Source: Polaribacter reichenbachii
GTDB lineage: Bacteria > Bacteroidota > Bacteroidia > Flavobacteriales > Flavobacteriaceae
Reading direction: 5' to 3'
DNA length: 64,000 bases
Assembly (NCBI RefSeq): GCF_001975665.1
Contig: NZ_CP019419.1
Span: forward strand, 3,641,501-3,705,500
Made by a program: the position numbers and the translations under genes. The notes below the pieces were generated by a model, which worked only from the letters and a program-made list of their open reading frames with translations, ran no database searches and was not told the origin of the DNA. This document shows positions 1-8,104 of this stretch, piece by piece (position 1 is the stretch's first letter; the number at the start of each line of letters is the position of its first letter).

Positions 1-410
1 TAAAAACATACATTTTGTTAATTTCATTGTTTTACTTTTTAGTTAATTCTATTTGGTTTGACTATGTGTGTAATTTTGGACAAAATATTAGCACAAATTT
101 TATTGGATAGATTTATTACTTATCCTTTGAAATTTGAGTTCTAAAATTAATCCTTAACAATATTAAACAAATGTAATTTTGAAACTAGTAGTAAAATGGT
201 CTATTTGAAAAACAAATGTTCTAAGTAGTAATATTTTTTAATATAAATGACTTTAGAGTTTCATTGTTATACCTAAGTTAAGTATTACAATCTTAGCAAC
301 CTTTATAATTCTTAAATTTTTATGTATTTATAATCTGCTATTTTAATATAGGTATTGATAGTGTTTTTCATCAATAACAAACTTTAAATTTTTCTAAATA
401 AAGGGCATAA
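1..410. other. intergenic stretch, nothing recognised
   Basis: This AT-rich stretch has no open frame of useful length on either strand and no RNA gene or repeat that I can recognise. It probably ends a gene or regulatory region lying left of the window. The only structured element nearby is the terminator that follows it. Confidence 0.5.
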
Positions 411-441
411 AAAAAAGCCTTTTAATTACAAAAGGCTTTTA
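411..441 (-). terminator. rho-independent terminator of the cold-shock-domain gene
   Basis: The arms AAAAGCCTTTT and AAAAGGCTTTT are separated by a short AATTAC-like loop. On the minus strand the stem is followed by a run of T. It lies about 20 bp after the stop of the gene at 463-915 and fits its transcript end. Confidence 0.8.
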
Positions 442-462
442 ATTATTTGTTGTTAAATAAAG

Positions 463-915
463 TTATATTTTCTTCACTTTTACAGCATTCATACCACGCA
501 TTCCTTTTTCAAGTTCAAAAGAAACTTTATCGTTTTCTGCAATTTGATCTATTAAACCACTAACGTGAGTAAAATATTTTTCACCATTATCAGAATCTAT
601 AATAAAACCAAATCCTTTAGAAGTATCAAAGAAATTTACTTTACCTTTTCTTACAGGATCTTCTTCTGGTAAATCTTCTTTTTTAGTTACAGATATCTGA
701 ATATCTTCTAACTCGTATTCTACTTTTAATTCTGGATCTGGTGGAGTATCTGTTAAATTTCCATTATGATCTACATAAGCAAACTGAATTCCAGAAGTTC
801 CATTTTCTTCTTTATTTGCTTTTCTTGCTTCCATTTTTTTACGCTTATCTGCTCTCTTCTTTAAGCGTTTTTTTTCTTTTTCACTTTTACTAAATGTCTG
901 TTGCGATTTTGCCAT
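463..915 (-). CDS. cold-shock-domain protein with long charged N-terminus
   Basis: A 150-residue protein. The C-terminal part, about residues 88-150, is a cold-shock domain with the RNP1-like KGFGFI (100-105) and RNP2-like YFTHVS (114-119), which bind single-stranded RNA or DNA. The first ~35 residues are very rich in Lys, Arg and Glu and probably form a basic helix that adds nucleic-acid affinity; residues 45-85 are acidic and likely disordered. Stand-alone Csp proteins are about 65-70 residues, so this is the longer Bacteroidota form. It is a single-gene unit with its own terminator. A role as RNA chaperone is inferred from the family. Confidence 0.88.
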   Translation of the reverse strand: MAKSQQTFSKSEKEKKRLKKRADKRKKMEARKANKEENGTSGIQFAYVDHNGNLTDTPPDPELKVEYELEDIQISVTKKEDLPEEDPVRKGKVNFFDTSKGFGFIIDSDNGEKYFTHVSGLIDQIAENDKVSFELEKGMRGMNAVKVKKI

Positions 916-1217
916 TAACTATATAAATATTTTTAATATGATTTAACCTATACTCGTTTGAGAAATTTTCTTTTTTCTAAGAATATAAGCTTTTGAAAAT
1001 TGTCTTAAACCTAAATTTATAAAGACAATATAGCTAAGTAGGTAATTTTAAGAAATTTCTCAGTTTTACAAAGGTATTATAAAAAAAAAGGTTTTCAAAA
1101 TTGAAAGCAATATTAAATTATTTCTCTAACCCTCAAAATGTTAATAAAACATTAAATATACAAAAAATCTCATTATTAATAGTATTACTATTATATTTGC
1201 ATTTTAAATTACCAAGT

Positions 1218-1889
1218 ATGAAAGATTTATTATCAGTTTTAAAAATATCTGTGCCTAATAAAATTTTTATAAAAGACCCTGAAACGTCAGAATTAGGAAA
1301 AAGAATTATAGAAAATAGCATCATTTTAATTAATGATATTGGTTTTGAAAGTTTTACTTTTAAAAAATTAGGTATTAAAATCAAGTCGAACGAAAGTTCT
1401 ATTTATAGGTATTTTGAGAGCAAACATAAATTATTACTCTATTTATCTTCTTGGTACTGGGCTTGGTTAGAGTATCAATTAGTTTTAGAAACATTTAGTA
1501 TTTCTGATAAAAAAGAAAAACTAGAAAAAGCCATTTTCATAGTAACAAAAACAGTAAAAGAAGACAGTAATTTTTCGCACATAAATGAAACATTATTATA
1601 TAAAATAATTGTGAATGAAAGTTCTAAATCTTTTTTAACCAAAGAAGTAGATAAAGATAATAAAGAAGGTTATTTTGAAGTCTATAAACGATTAATTACT
1701 AGATTAAAAGCAATGATTGTAGATGTAAGTCCAGATTATAAATATCCATTAAGTTTAGCGAGCACAATACTTGAAGGTGGTTTACATCAACATTTTTTAA
1801 ACGAACATTTCCCTTCTATTACTAATAGTAAAAAAGGAAAAACACCAACAAAATTTTTTATAAATCTTATACATCAAACTTTAAATTAA
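1218..1889 (+). CDS. TetR/AcrR-family transcriptional regulator
   Basis: The N-terminal third has the TetR helix-turn-helix pattern, with GFESFTFKKLGIKI followed by SSIYRYFESKHKLL, which is the classic recognition-helix and YF-K/H-L ending. The C-terminal ligand domain is not recognisable by eye. An upstream in-frame TTG at 1101 would add 39 residues including a hydrophobic stretch ahead of the HTH, which is unusual, so the ATG at 1218 is preferred. The stop is 4 bp before the ABC transporter gene, so it is probably the first gene of the export operon 1218-6358 and its local regulator (inference). Confidence 0.75.
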   Translation: MKDLLSVLKISVPNKIFIKDPETSELGKRIIENSIILINDIGFESFTFKKLGIKIKSNESSIYRYFESKHKLLLYLSSWYWAWLEYQLVLETFSISDKKEKLEKAIFIVTKTVKEDSNFSHINETLLYKIIVNESSKSFLTKEVDKDNKEGYFEVYKRLITRLKAMIVDVSPDYKYPLSLASTILEGGLHQHFLNEHFPSITNSKKGKTPTKFFINLIHQTLN

Positions 1890-1893
1890 TTCA

Positions 1894-3558
1894 ATGGAAA
1901 ACAAACAACTAACTCCTTGGCAACGTTTTATTGGATTGTTGAGATTAGAGAAAAGAGATATTTTTCAGATCTTTTATTATGCTATTTTTGGCGGATTTGT
2001 AGCACTAACCTTACCTCTTGGTATACAAGCAATTATCAACTTAATACAAGGCGCACAAGTTTCTACTTCTTGGGTAGTTTTAGTAGTAGTGGTTACAATT
2101 GGTGTACTTTTTTCTGGTGCTTTACAATTAATGCAATTAAGAATTATAGAAACCATTCAGCAAAGAATTTTTACAAGAGCTTCTTTTGAATTGAGCTATC
2201 GATTTCCTAAAATAAAAATGCATGAGTTGCACAATTATTATCCACCAGAATTGGCAAACCGTTTTTTTGATACGATTACCATTCAAAAAGGTTTATCAAA
2301 AATTTTAATTGATGTACCTACTGCTATTCTACAAATTATTTTTGCGTTGATACTGTTATCATTCTATCATCCTTTTTTTATCATTTTTGGTATTCTTTTG
2401 CTGTTTTTAATATTTATTGTTTTTAAATTCACAGCTCAAAGGGGTCTAGAAACCAGCTTATTAGAGTCTAAAATTAAATATAAAGTAGCACATTGGATTC
2501 AAGAAGTTGCAAGAACCGTAGTAAGTTTTAAACTTTCTGGTAACACCAATTTAGCAATGACTAAAAATGATGATTTAGTAAATAAATATTTAGAAGCTAG
2601 AGAAAATCATTTTAAAGTTCTACTCTTACAATTCAGTCAAATGATTGGTTTTAAGGTAATTGTAACTGCAAGTTTATTACTAATTGGTGGAGCGTTAGTG
2701 CTAAGTCAAGAAATGAACATTGGGCAATTTGTAGCTGCAGAAATTATTATTCTTTTAGTAATTGGCTCTGTAGAAAAATTAATTATTGGTTTAGAATCTT
2801 TTTATGATGTATTAACATCTATAGAAAAAATAGGCCAAGTTGTAGATAAAGAATTAGAATCTCAAATTGGAGAAAAACCAATCTTTAAAAAAGGATTAAT
2901 CTTAGAATTGGATGAAATTTTTTATGATGTAGATGATCGCGAAAAATCGATAATTAAAAACCTTTCATTAACCCTAAAACCTGAAAGTAGAATTTTAGTA
3001 ATGGGAGAAAGTGGTGCAGGTAAATCGAGTTTATTACGTTTAATTTCAGGAATTATAGAACCAACTTCGGGTAATATTTACGTGAACAACTTATCCTTAA
3101 GTAGCTTACATAGAAATCATTATAGATCTCAATTAGGCTTATCTCTTTCTGAAGAAAATCCTTTTGAAGGTACCATAAGAGAAAACCTAATTTTTGGTAA
3201 TGATAAAGTAAAAGACAGCCAAATTTTTGAAGTTTTACAAGTTGTTGGTTTATCGCAATTTTTAAAAGAACAACCTAATGGTTTAGATACCATTTTGTAT
3301 CCAGAAGGTAAACAGATGTCTTATACTATTGCTAAAAAAATAATTTTAGCAAGAGCCATTATAAAGCAACCTAAAATAATGATTTTAGAAGATCCTTTAG
3401 ATCAATTTAATCTAGAAGAAACTGTACGAATTATTGATTATTTAACTGATGTAAAAAAAACTTGGTCGCTAATTGTGGTGAGTAGCAAAAAGAGCTGGAG
3501 AACAAAATGCAATCAAATTATTACACTAGAAAAAGGAGAAATTAAATCTATAAATTAA
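1894..3558 (+). CDS. ABC exporter half-transporter with degenerate ATPase motifs
   Basis: A 554-residue fusion of a type I exporter membrane domain (hydrophobic segments near 28-50, 60-80, 145-180 and 255-300) and an ATPase domain. Walker A is intact (GESGAGKSS, 371-379). The signature expected as LSGGQ reads MSYTI (475-479), Walker B ends in LED rather than LDE (498-500), the Q-loop Gln is not visible and the switch His is replaced in VVSSKKSW. There is no C39 peptidase domain at the N-terminus. It is followed by HlyD and TolC genes, so an envelope-spanning export complex is likely, but the ATPase may be weak or structural. The substrate is unknown. Confidence 0.85.
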   Translation: MENKQLTPWQRFIGLLRLEKRDIFQIFYYAIFGGFVALTLPLGIQAIINLIQGAQVSTSWVVLVVVVTIGVLFSGALQLMQLRIIETIQQRIFTRASFELSYRFPKIKMHELHNYYPPELANRFFDTITIQKGLSKILIDVPTAILQIIFALILLSFYHPFFIIFGILLLFLIFIVFKFTAQRGLETSLLESKIKYKVAHWIQEVARTVVSFKLSGNTNLAMTKNDDLVNKYLEARENHFKVLLLQFSQMIGFKVIVTASLLLIGGALVLSQEMNIGQFVAAEIIILLVIGSVEKLIIGLESFYDVLTSIEKIGQVVDKELESQIGEKPIFKKGLILELDEIFYDVDDREKSIIKNLSLTLKPESRILVMGESGAGKSSLLRLISGIIEPTSGNIYVNNLSLSSLHRNHYRSQLGLSLSEENPFEGTIRENLIFGNDKVKDSQIFEVLQVVGLSQFLKEQPNGLDTILYPEGKQMSYTIAKKIILARAIIKQPKIMILEDPLDQFNLEETVRIIDYLTDVKKTWSLIVVSSKKSWRTKCNQIITLEKGEIKSIN

Positions 3559-3567
3559 GAAAAAGTC

Positions 3568-4932
3568 ATGTTAAATATTTCTAACAATCAATTAAATAAG
3601 ACTGTAGATTTAAAAAAGTTTAAATCTGGTAAAAGTATTTTTACCAAAAATTATTACAAGTCTTTTAATAAATTTTTATTGGCTGCTGCAATCTTTGGTT
3701 TTATTGTGCTCTTTTTACCTTGGACACAAAATATTACAGGTAATGGTTTGGTAACTACCTTAACACCAGATCAAAGGCCACAAACTATTCAATCTCAAAT
3801 TCCTGGTAGAATAGAACAATGGTTTGTGAAAGAAGGAGATACTGTAAAAAAAGGAGATGTAATTTTAAGAATATCCGAAGTAAAAAGCGATTATTTTGAT
3901 AACAAATTAATAGAAAGAACCAATGAGCAGATTAATGCAAAAACCTCTTCTGTAAATGCTTATAAATACAAAGTGGAAGCTTTAGATAGACAGGTAATTG
4001 CCTTAAAAGAAGAGCGTAAACTAAAATTAGAACAAGCGCAAAACAAATTATTACAGTCTAAATTAAAAGTAAAAAGCGATAGTATCGATTTTGAAGCTGC
4101 AAAAACAAATATTAAAATTGCAGAAAGACAATTTAACAGAACTCAAACTTTACAAAGCGAAGGTTTAAAAGCTGTAAAAGATGTTGAAGAAAAACGTTTA
4201 AAATTGCAAGAAACTCAAGCAAAATTAATTGGCAAAGAGAACAAATTATTAGCTACAAAAAATGAAGTTTTAAACGCAAAAGTTGAAATATCTAGAGTAA
4301 AAGCAAGTTATGCTGATAAAATTTCGAAAGCAGAAAGCAATCGTTTTACAGCACAATCTAGTGGTTATGATGCTAAAGCACAGGTTTCTAAATTAGAAAA
4401 TAGCAATAGTAATTACAAAGCAAGAAATAGTTTATTAAATGTTACTGCTCCTTTTGATGCGATTATTAACAAAGCTTTAAAAGGCGGAATTGGAGGTACC
4501 TTTAAAGAAGGTGAAGATTTAGTGGGTATTATGCCAATTAAATACGATTTAGCTGTAGAAACTTTTGTAAGACCAATAGACTTACCTCTTTTACATATTG
4601 GTGAAAAAGTTCGTGTTCAATTTGATGGTTGGCCAGCAATTGTATTTTCTGGATGGCCAAATGTTTCTTACGGAACATATGGTGCAAAAGTAGTTGCAAT
4701 AGAAAATTTTATAAGCAATAATGGAAAATATCGAGTTCTTTTAGCACCTGATGAAACAGATCATAAATGGCCAGAAGCCATTAGAGTTGGCTCTGGTGCT
4801 AAAACAATTGCGCTATTAGAAGATGTACAAATTTGGTACGAACTTTGGCGACAACTAAACAGTTTTCCTCCAAATTATTATCAGCCTGAAAATAGTAAAA
4901 AAGGAACATCAGACAATAAAGATAAAAAATAG
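3568..4932 (+). CDS. HlyD-family membrane fusion protein
   Basis: A 454-residue periplasmic adaptor. It has one N-terminal membrane anchor (about 36-54), a first lipoyl-like half with GRIEQWFVKEGDTVKKGDV (about 90-108), a long coiled-coil hairpin rich in Glu/Lys/Ala (about 120-285), and a second half-motif near NVTAPFDAII (about 290-300), followed by a beta-barrel. It lies 9 bp after the ABC gene and 1 bp before the TolC-like gene, completing a three-part exporter. It would bridge the inner-membrane transporter and the outer-membrane channel. Confidence 0.87.
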   Translation: MLNISNNQLNKTVDLKKFKSGKSIFTKNYYKSFNKFLLAAAIFGFIVLFLPWTQNITGNGLVTTLTPDQRPQTIQSQIPGRIEQWFVKEGDTVKKGDVILRISEVKSDYFDNKLIERTNEQINAKTSSVNAYKYKVEALDRQVIALKEERKLKLEQAQNKLLQSKLKVKSDSIDFEAAKTNIKIAERQFNRTQTLQSEGLKAVKDVEEKRLKLQETQAKLIGKENKLLATKNEVLNAKVEISRVKASYADKISKAESNRFTAQSSGYDAKAQVSKLENSNSNYKARNSLLNVTAPFDAIINKALKGGIGGTFKEGEDLVGIMPIKYDLAVETFVRPIDLPLLHIGEKVRVQFDGWPAIVFSGWPNVSYGTYGAKVVAIENFISNNGKYRVLLAPDETDHKWPEAIRVGSGAKTIALLEDVQIWYELWRQLNSFPPNYYQPENSKKGTSDNKDKK

Positions 4933-4960
4933 TATGCGTTCATTTTTAGATTATAAATCG

Positions 4961-6358
4961 ATGAAAAATTACATTATAATATTGTTTTTATTAATGGTTG
5001 CCCATTTTTCTGCACAAGAAAAAGTAACTTCTGTAATGAGCTTATCAGAATATTTAAGCTATGTAAAAAAGTATCACCCTATTGTAAAACAAGCCAATTT
5101 AGTAATTAATAATAGCGAAGCAAAACTACAAAAAGCTAGAGGTGCTTTTGATCCTAAAATTGAAGTTGATTTCGATCAAAAAAAATTTAAGGAAAAAGAA
5201 TATTACAATAAATTAAATGGTGCTTTTAAAATACCTACTTATTACGGATTGGAATTTAAAGCCAATTTTGAGAATAATGAAGGCGAATACCTAAACCCAG
5301 AATCTACAGTACCAACAGATGGTATATATGCTGTTGGTGTTTCTGCTTCTTTATTAAACGGATTGCTGATTAACAAAAGAATGGCAGCTTTAAAACAAGC
5401 AAAATTTTTTATCAATCAAGCAAAAGAAGAACAACAAATATTGGTAAATGAAATTTTATACAATGCAGCACTCTCCTACTTTAATTGGTTAAAAACCTAT
5501 AATGATAAATTGGTTTATGATGCTTTTTTAGAAAATGCCAACATCCGTTTTAACAACACAAAAAGAGCTTTTCAAGAAGGCGAAAAACCTGCCATAGACA
5601 CTTTAGAAGCAGGAATTAATTTAAACACCCGAAAACTTAATTTAGAAAAAGCACGTATAAAATTGGTAAAATCTTCTCTAGAATTATCTAACTTTCTTTG
5701 GATGAATAACAACACACCTATAGAATTACAAGATCATATTATTCCTGATGTTTCTACTTTAGATAACGTAGATACTACTTTTAACATTGCACTTTTTAAC
5801 GATGCTAATTTCGACATCAACAACCATCCAAAAATTAAAGCTTTAGAGTTTAAAATAGAAAGTTTAACTATTGATAAAAAATTAAAAATGAATAACTTAT
5901 TACCAAAATTAGATGTTCAGTATAATTTTTTAACTACTACTCCAGAAGAATCAAATTCTTTAAATGTAGATAATTACAAAGCAGGCATTAATTTTAAATT
6001 ACCTATTTTTTTAAGAAAAGAACGCGGCGATTTAAAACTTGCAAAAACAAAATTACAAGATGCCAAACTAGAAAATGAAGCGACTAAAATATCCATCAAA
6101 AATAAAATAAATGCATTGCAACAAGAGTTAACTTCTTTTGTAATTCAAAATGAATACATTACCAATATTGTAAGAGATTATGACACTCTGTTAAAAGCTG
6201 AAGAACGCAAATTCTTTTTAGGAGAAAGCTCTTTGTTTTTAGTAAATTATAGAGAATCTAAATTGATAGAAACCAAATTAAAAGCTATTGAATTAGAGAA
6301 TTCTTTCTTTAAATCGAAAGCCAATTTATTTAAAGCTGCAGTAATTACTATCAATTAA
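4961..6358 (+). CDS. TolC-family outer-membrane efflux protein
   Basis: A protein of about 465 residues with a signal peptide (MKNYIIILFLLMVAHFSAQ) and repeated amphipathic, coiled-coil helices typical of TolC-type channels. A start at 4934 puts a polar stretch of nine residues in front of the signal peptide, so the ATG at 4961 is preferred. Last gene of the TetR-ABC-HlyD-TolC unit; the outer-membrane exit duct of the exporter. Confidence 0.85.
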   Translation: MKNYIIILFLLMVAHFSAQEKVTSVMSLSEYLSYVKKYHPIVKQANLVINNSEAKLQKARGAFDPKIEVDFDQKKFKEKEYYNKLNGAFKIPTYYGLEFKANFENNEGEYLNPESTVPTDGIYAVGVSASLLNGLLINKRMAALKQAKFFINQAKEEQQILVNEILYNAALSYFNWLKTYNDKLVYDAFLENANIRFNNTKRAFQEGEKPAIDTLEAGINLNTRKLNLEKARIKLVKSSLELSNFLWMNNNTPIELQDHIIPDVSTLDNVDTTFNIALFNDANFDINNHPKIKALEFKIESLTIDKKLKMNNLLPKLDVQYNFLTTTPEESNSLNVDNYKAGINFKLPIFLRKERGDLKLAKTKLQDAKLENEATKISIKNKINALQQELTSFVIQNEYITNIVRDYDTLLKAEERKFFLGESSLFLVNYRESKLIETKLKAIELENSFFKSKANLFKAAVITIN

Positions 6359-6362
6359 AAGA

Positions 6363-6563
6363 TTAATCCTCATCATCTAAAGTAAAAAAATCATTTACAG
6401 AAATATTAAAAACTGCTGATAATTTTAAAGCCAAAACTGTAGAAGGCACATATCTATTTTTCTCAATAGAATTAATCGTTTGTCTAGAAACTCCTATTTT
6501 TTTTGCCAAATCATCTTGGGTTAAATCTAAAATAGCACGTTGTACTTTTAAGGTATTTTTCAT
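6363..6563 (-). CDS. small Xre-family regulator (YgzD-like HTH)
   Basis: A 66-residue protein that is almost entirely a helix-turn-helix of the Xre type: LTQDDLAKKIGVSRQTINSIE is preceded by a short helix and followed by a YVPSTVLALKLSAVF pattern. It begins one base after the stop of the upstream membrane-protein gene, so the two are co-transcribed. This pairing of a tiny Xre regulator with a small multi-pass membrane protein recurs in Bacteroidota and Firmicutes. A palindrome upstream (7017-7046) may be its operator (inference). Confidence 0.85.
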   Translation of the reverse strand: MKNTLKVQRAILDLTQDDLAKKIGVSRQTINSIEKNRYVPSTVLALKLSAVFNISVNDFFTLDDED

Positions 6564-6564
6564 A

Positions 6565-6960
6565 TTAACGATTCATTCTTTTTAACTGCCAAAAGAACAT
6601 CAACTGAACAATCAACATAAAAAATAATACCTGAAAATAATTAAAACCTTGTAGCGTTTCATTTTCATCAAGCAAAATACCTACTCCATAATTAATTAAA
6701 GGTTGCACTAAAGAATACACAATAGCTATTAAAAAAGCCAGCCTATAAGATTGAGATCGTAAACTATCTATAAACTCATCTTCTTCTTTACTTTTTGATA
6801 AAGAAATTATCAATAAACCCACTAATAAAAAAGCTTGTAAAATTGGTCTAATCCATTCTGAATTGTCAATAAATTTTCTGCCGAGCATTAAAGTAAAAGC
6901 AGCAATAGCAATTATTAATCCGATTTTTTTATACTGATAACCCAATTGAAACTTATTCAT
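6565..6960 (-). CDS. four-helix membrane protein paired with Xre regulator
   Basis: About 131 residues from the ATG at 6960, with four hydrophobic segments (IGLIIAIAAFTLML, ILQAFLLVGLLIISL, LAFLIAIVYSLVQ, VLFFMLIVQLMFF). A longer start at 7008 adds 16 polar residues before it and runs close to the palindrome; the shorter start fits a membrane protein better. The function is unknown. Its link to the downstream 66-residue regulator suggests it is controlled by that regulator or modulates it. Confidence 0.65.
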   Translation of the reverse strand: MNKFQLGYQYKKIGLIIAIAAFTLMLGRKFIDNSEWIRPILQAFLLVGLLIISLSKSKEEDEFIDSLRSQSYRLAFLIAIVYSLVQPLINYGVGILLDENETLQGFNYFQVLFFMLIVQLMFFWQLKRMNR

Positions 6961-7016
6961 TTTTTCTAAATGAGTTCTTTCTCTTTCACAAATTGATTGT
7001 TTATACATCTTGTTTA

Positions 7017-7046
7017 TTTGACAAATTAACTTATTAATATGTCAAA
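7017..7046. promoter_or_regulatory. inverted repeat, candidate operator of the Xre regulator
   Basis: The arms TTTGACA and TGTCAAA are a perfect inverted repeat separated by 16 AT-rich bases. It sits between the divergent genes 6960 (minus) and 7121 (plus), where an autoregulator of the 6363-6960 operon would act. The TTTG within each arm could also serve as a Bacteroidota -33 element. Confidence 0.4.
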
Positions 7047-7120
7047 TATACTTTACATATTTAACATAGACAAATATTTTTTATTACATTTATAACTTAA
7101 CTAACTAAACTTTTTAAATT

Positions 7121-7552
7121 ATGGCAACTATTACCAAACCTTCTAAATCTTTCTGGATCATTAGTGTTTTAGCACTTCTATGGAATGCAATTGGTGTGCT
7201 TGCATATCTTGGGCAATCTTTTATGACTGATGATATGAAATCGTTAATACCTGCAGATCAATTAAAATTAATAGAAAATACACCATCTTGGGTTACAGCA
7301 GCTTTTGCTGTTGCAGTTTGGTTTGGCTTATTAGGATGTATTTTACTTTTAGCACGCAAAAAATTAGCTCATAAAGTATTTATCATTTCTTTATTAGGGG
7401 TTCTCGTGCAAACAGGTTATACATTTTTTATGACTAACGCCATTGAAGTTTATGGTAATACAGGTTTAATTCAGCCAATATTAACAATTTTAATCAGCTT
7501 TTACTTGGTGTTTTTTGCTAAAAAGTGTGAAAATTCTGGAATCTTAGCCTAA
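7121..7552 (+). CDS. small multi-pass membrane protein
   Basis: A 143-residue protein with four predicted membrane helices (about 12-30, 58-78, 86-104, 118-134). Homologues in flavobacteria are sometimes labelled sugar transporter, but nothing in the sequence supports a substrate. It is divergent from the Xre/membrane-protein pair and shares the 7009-7120 intergenic region. It could be a target of the same regulator. Confidence 0.6.
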   Translation: MATITKPSKSFWIISVLALLWNAIGVLAYLGQSFMTDDMKSLIPADQLKLIENTPSWVTAAFAVAVWFGLLGCILLLARKKLAHKVFIISLLGVLVQTGYTFFMTNAIEVYGNTGLIQPILTILISFYLVFFAKKCENSGILA

Positions 7553-7567
7553 TACATACAATTATAT

Positions 7568-8032
7568 TTATTCAAATAGAGCCACCAAAAATTCGGCAAC
7601 ACAAGCTGGTTTTTGTTGGCTTTTAATTTCTATAGTACAAGCAAATGTTATTTTAATTCCGTTATTATCTAAATCTTCTATTTCTTTAACAGAAGAGTGC
7701 ATTCTTAACTCACTATTTACAGGTACAGGACAAGGAAAACGAACTTTATTTAAACCATAGTTTAAGCCCATCTTAACACTTTTAATAATAAACATTTCAC
7801 CCAACATTTTAGAAATCATTGCTACAGACATAAATCCGTGAGCCACTGTGCTTTTAAACGGACTTTCTTTTTTAGCTCTTATTTCATCAGTATGAATCCA
7901 TTGTTTGTCTAAAGTAGCATTTGCAAAATCATTTATCATCTCTTGAGTAATTGTGTACCAATCTCCTATGGGTAACTCCTTCCCTTTCATTAATTTAAAA
8001 TCTTTTAAATCTGTAAATTCTAATGGTTTCAT
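7568..8032 (-). CDS. MaoC-family hydratase/dehydratase
   Basis: A 154-residue single hot-dog-fold protein. The hydratase 2 pattern is visible in ITQEMINDFANATLD-Q-WIHTD and in the FKSTVAHGFMSVAMI stretch, where Asp/His of the hot-dog active site and the following H-G-F are conserved in the R-specific enoyl-CoA hydratase/NodN branch. It probably acts on acyl-CoA thioesters; the exact substrate is not readable. Single gene, convergent with 7121-7552. Confidence 0.8.
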   Translation of the reverse strand: MKPLEFTDLKDFKLMKGKELPIGDWYTITQEMINDFANATLDKQWIHTDEIRAKKESPFKSTVAHGFMSVAMISKMLGEMFIIKSVKMGLNYGLNKVRFPCPVPVNSELRMHSSVKEIEDLDNNGIKITFACTIEIKSQQKPACVAEFLVALFE

Positions 8033-8104
8033 ATTCGTCTTTTTTTAACTTTTTTTAGGTATTAAACTATTACAATTCATTAAATTAGTCAAAATTTTTA
8101 ACCT

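Noticed and set aside
959..1062. TGAGAAATTT near 959 and AAATTTCTCA near 1053 as a TetR operator
   Set aside because: The arms are about 85 bp apart and the region is AT-rich enough for such matches by chance.
1101..1217. Longer start (TTG at 1101) for the TetR regulator
   Set aside because: It would add a hydrophobic 39-residue leader ahead of the helix-turn-helix, which TetR proteins do not have.
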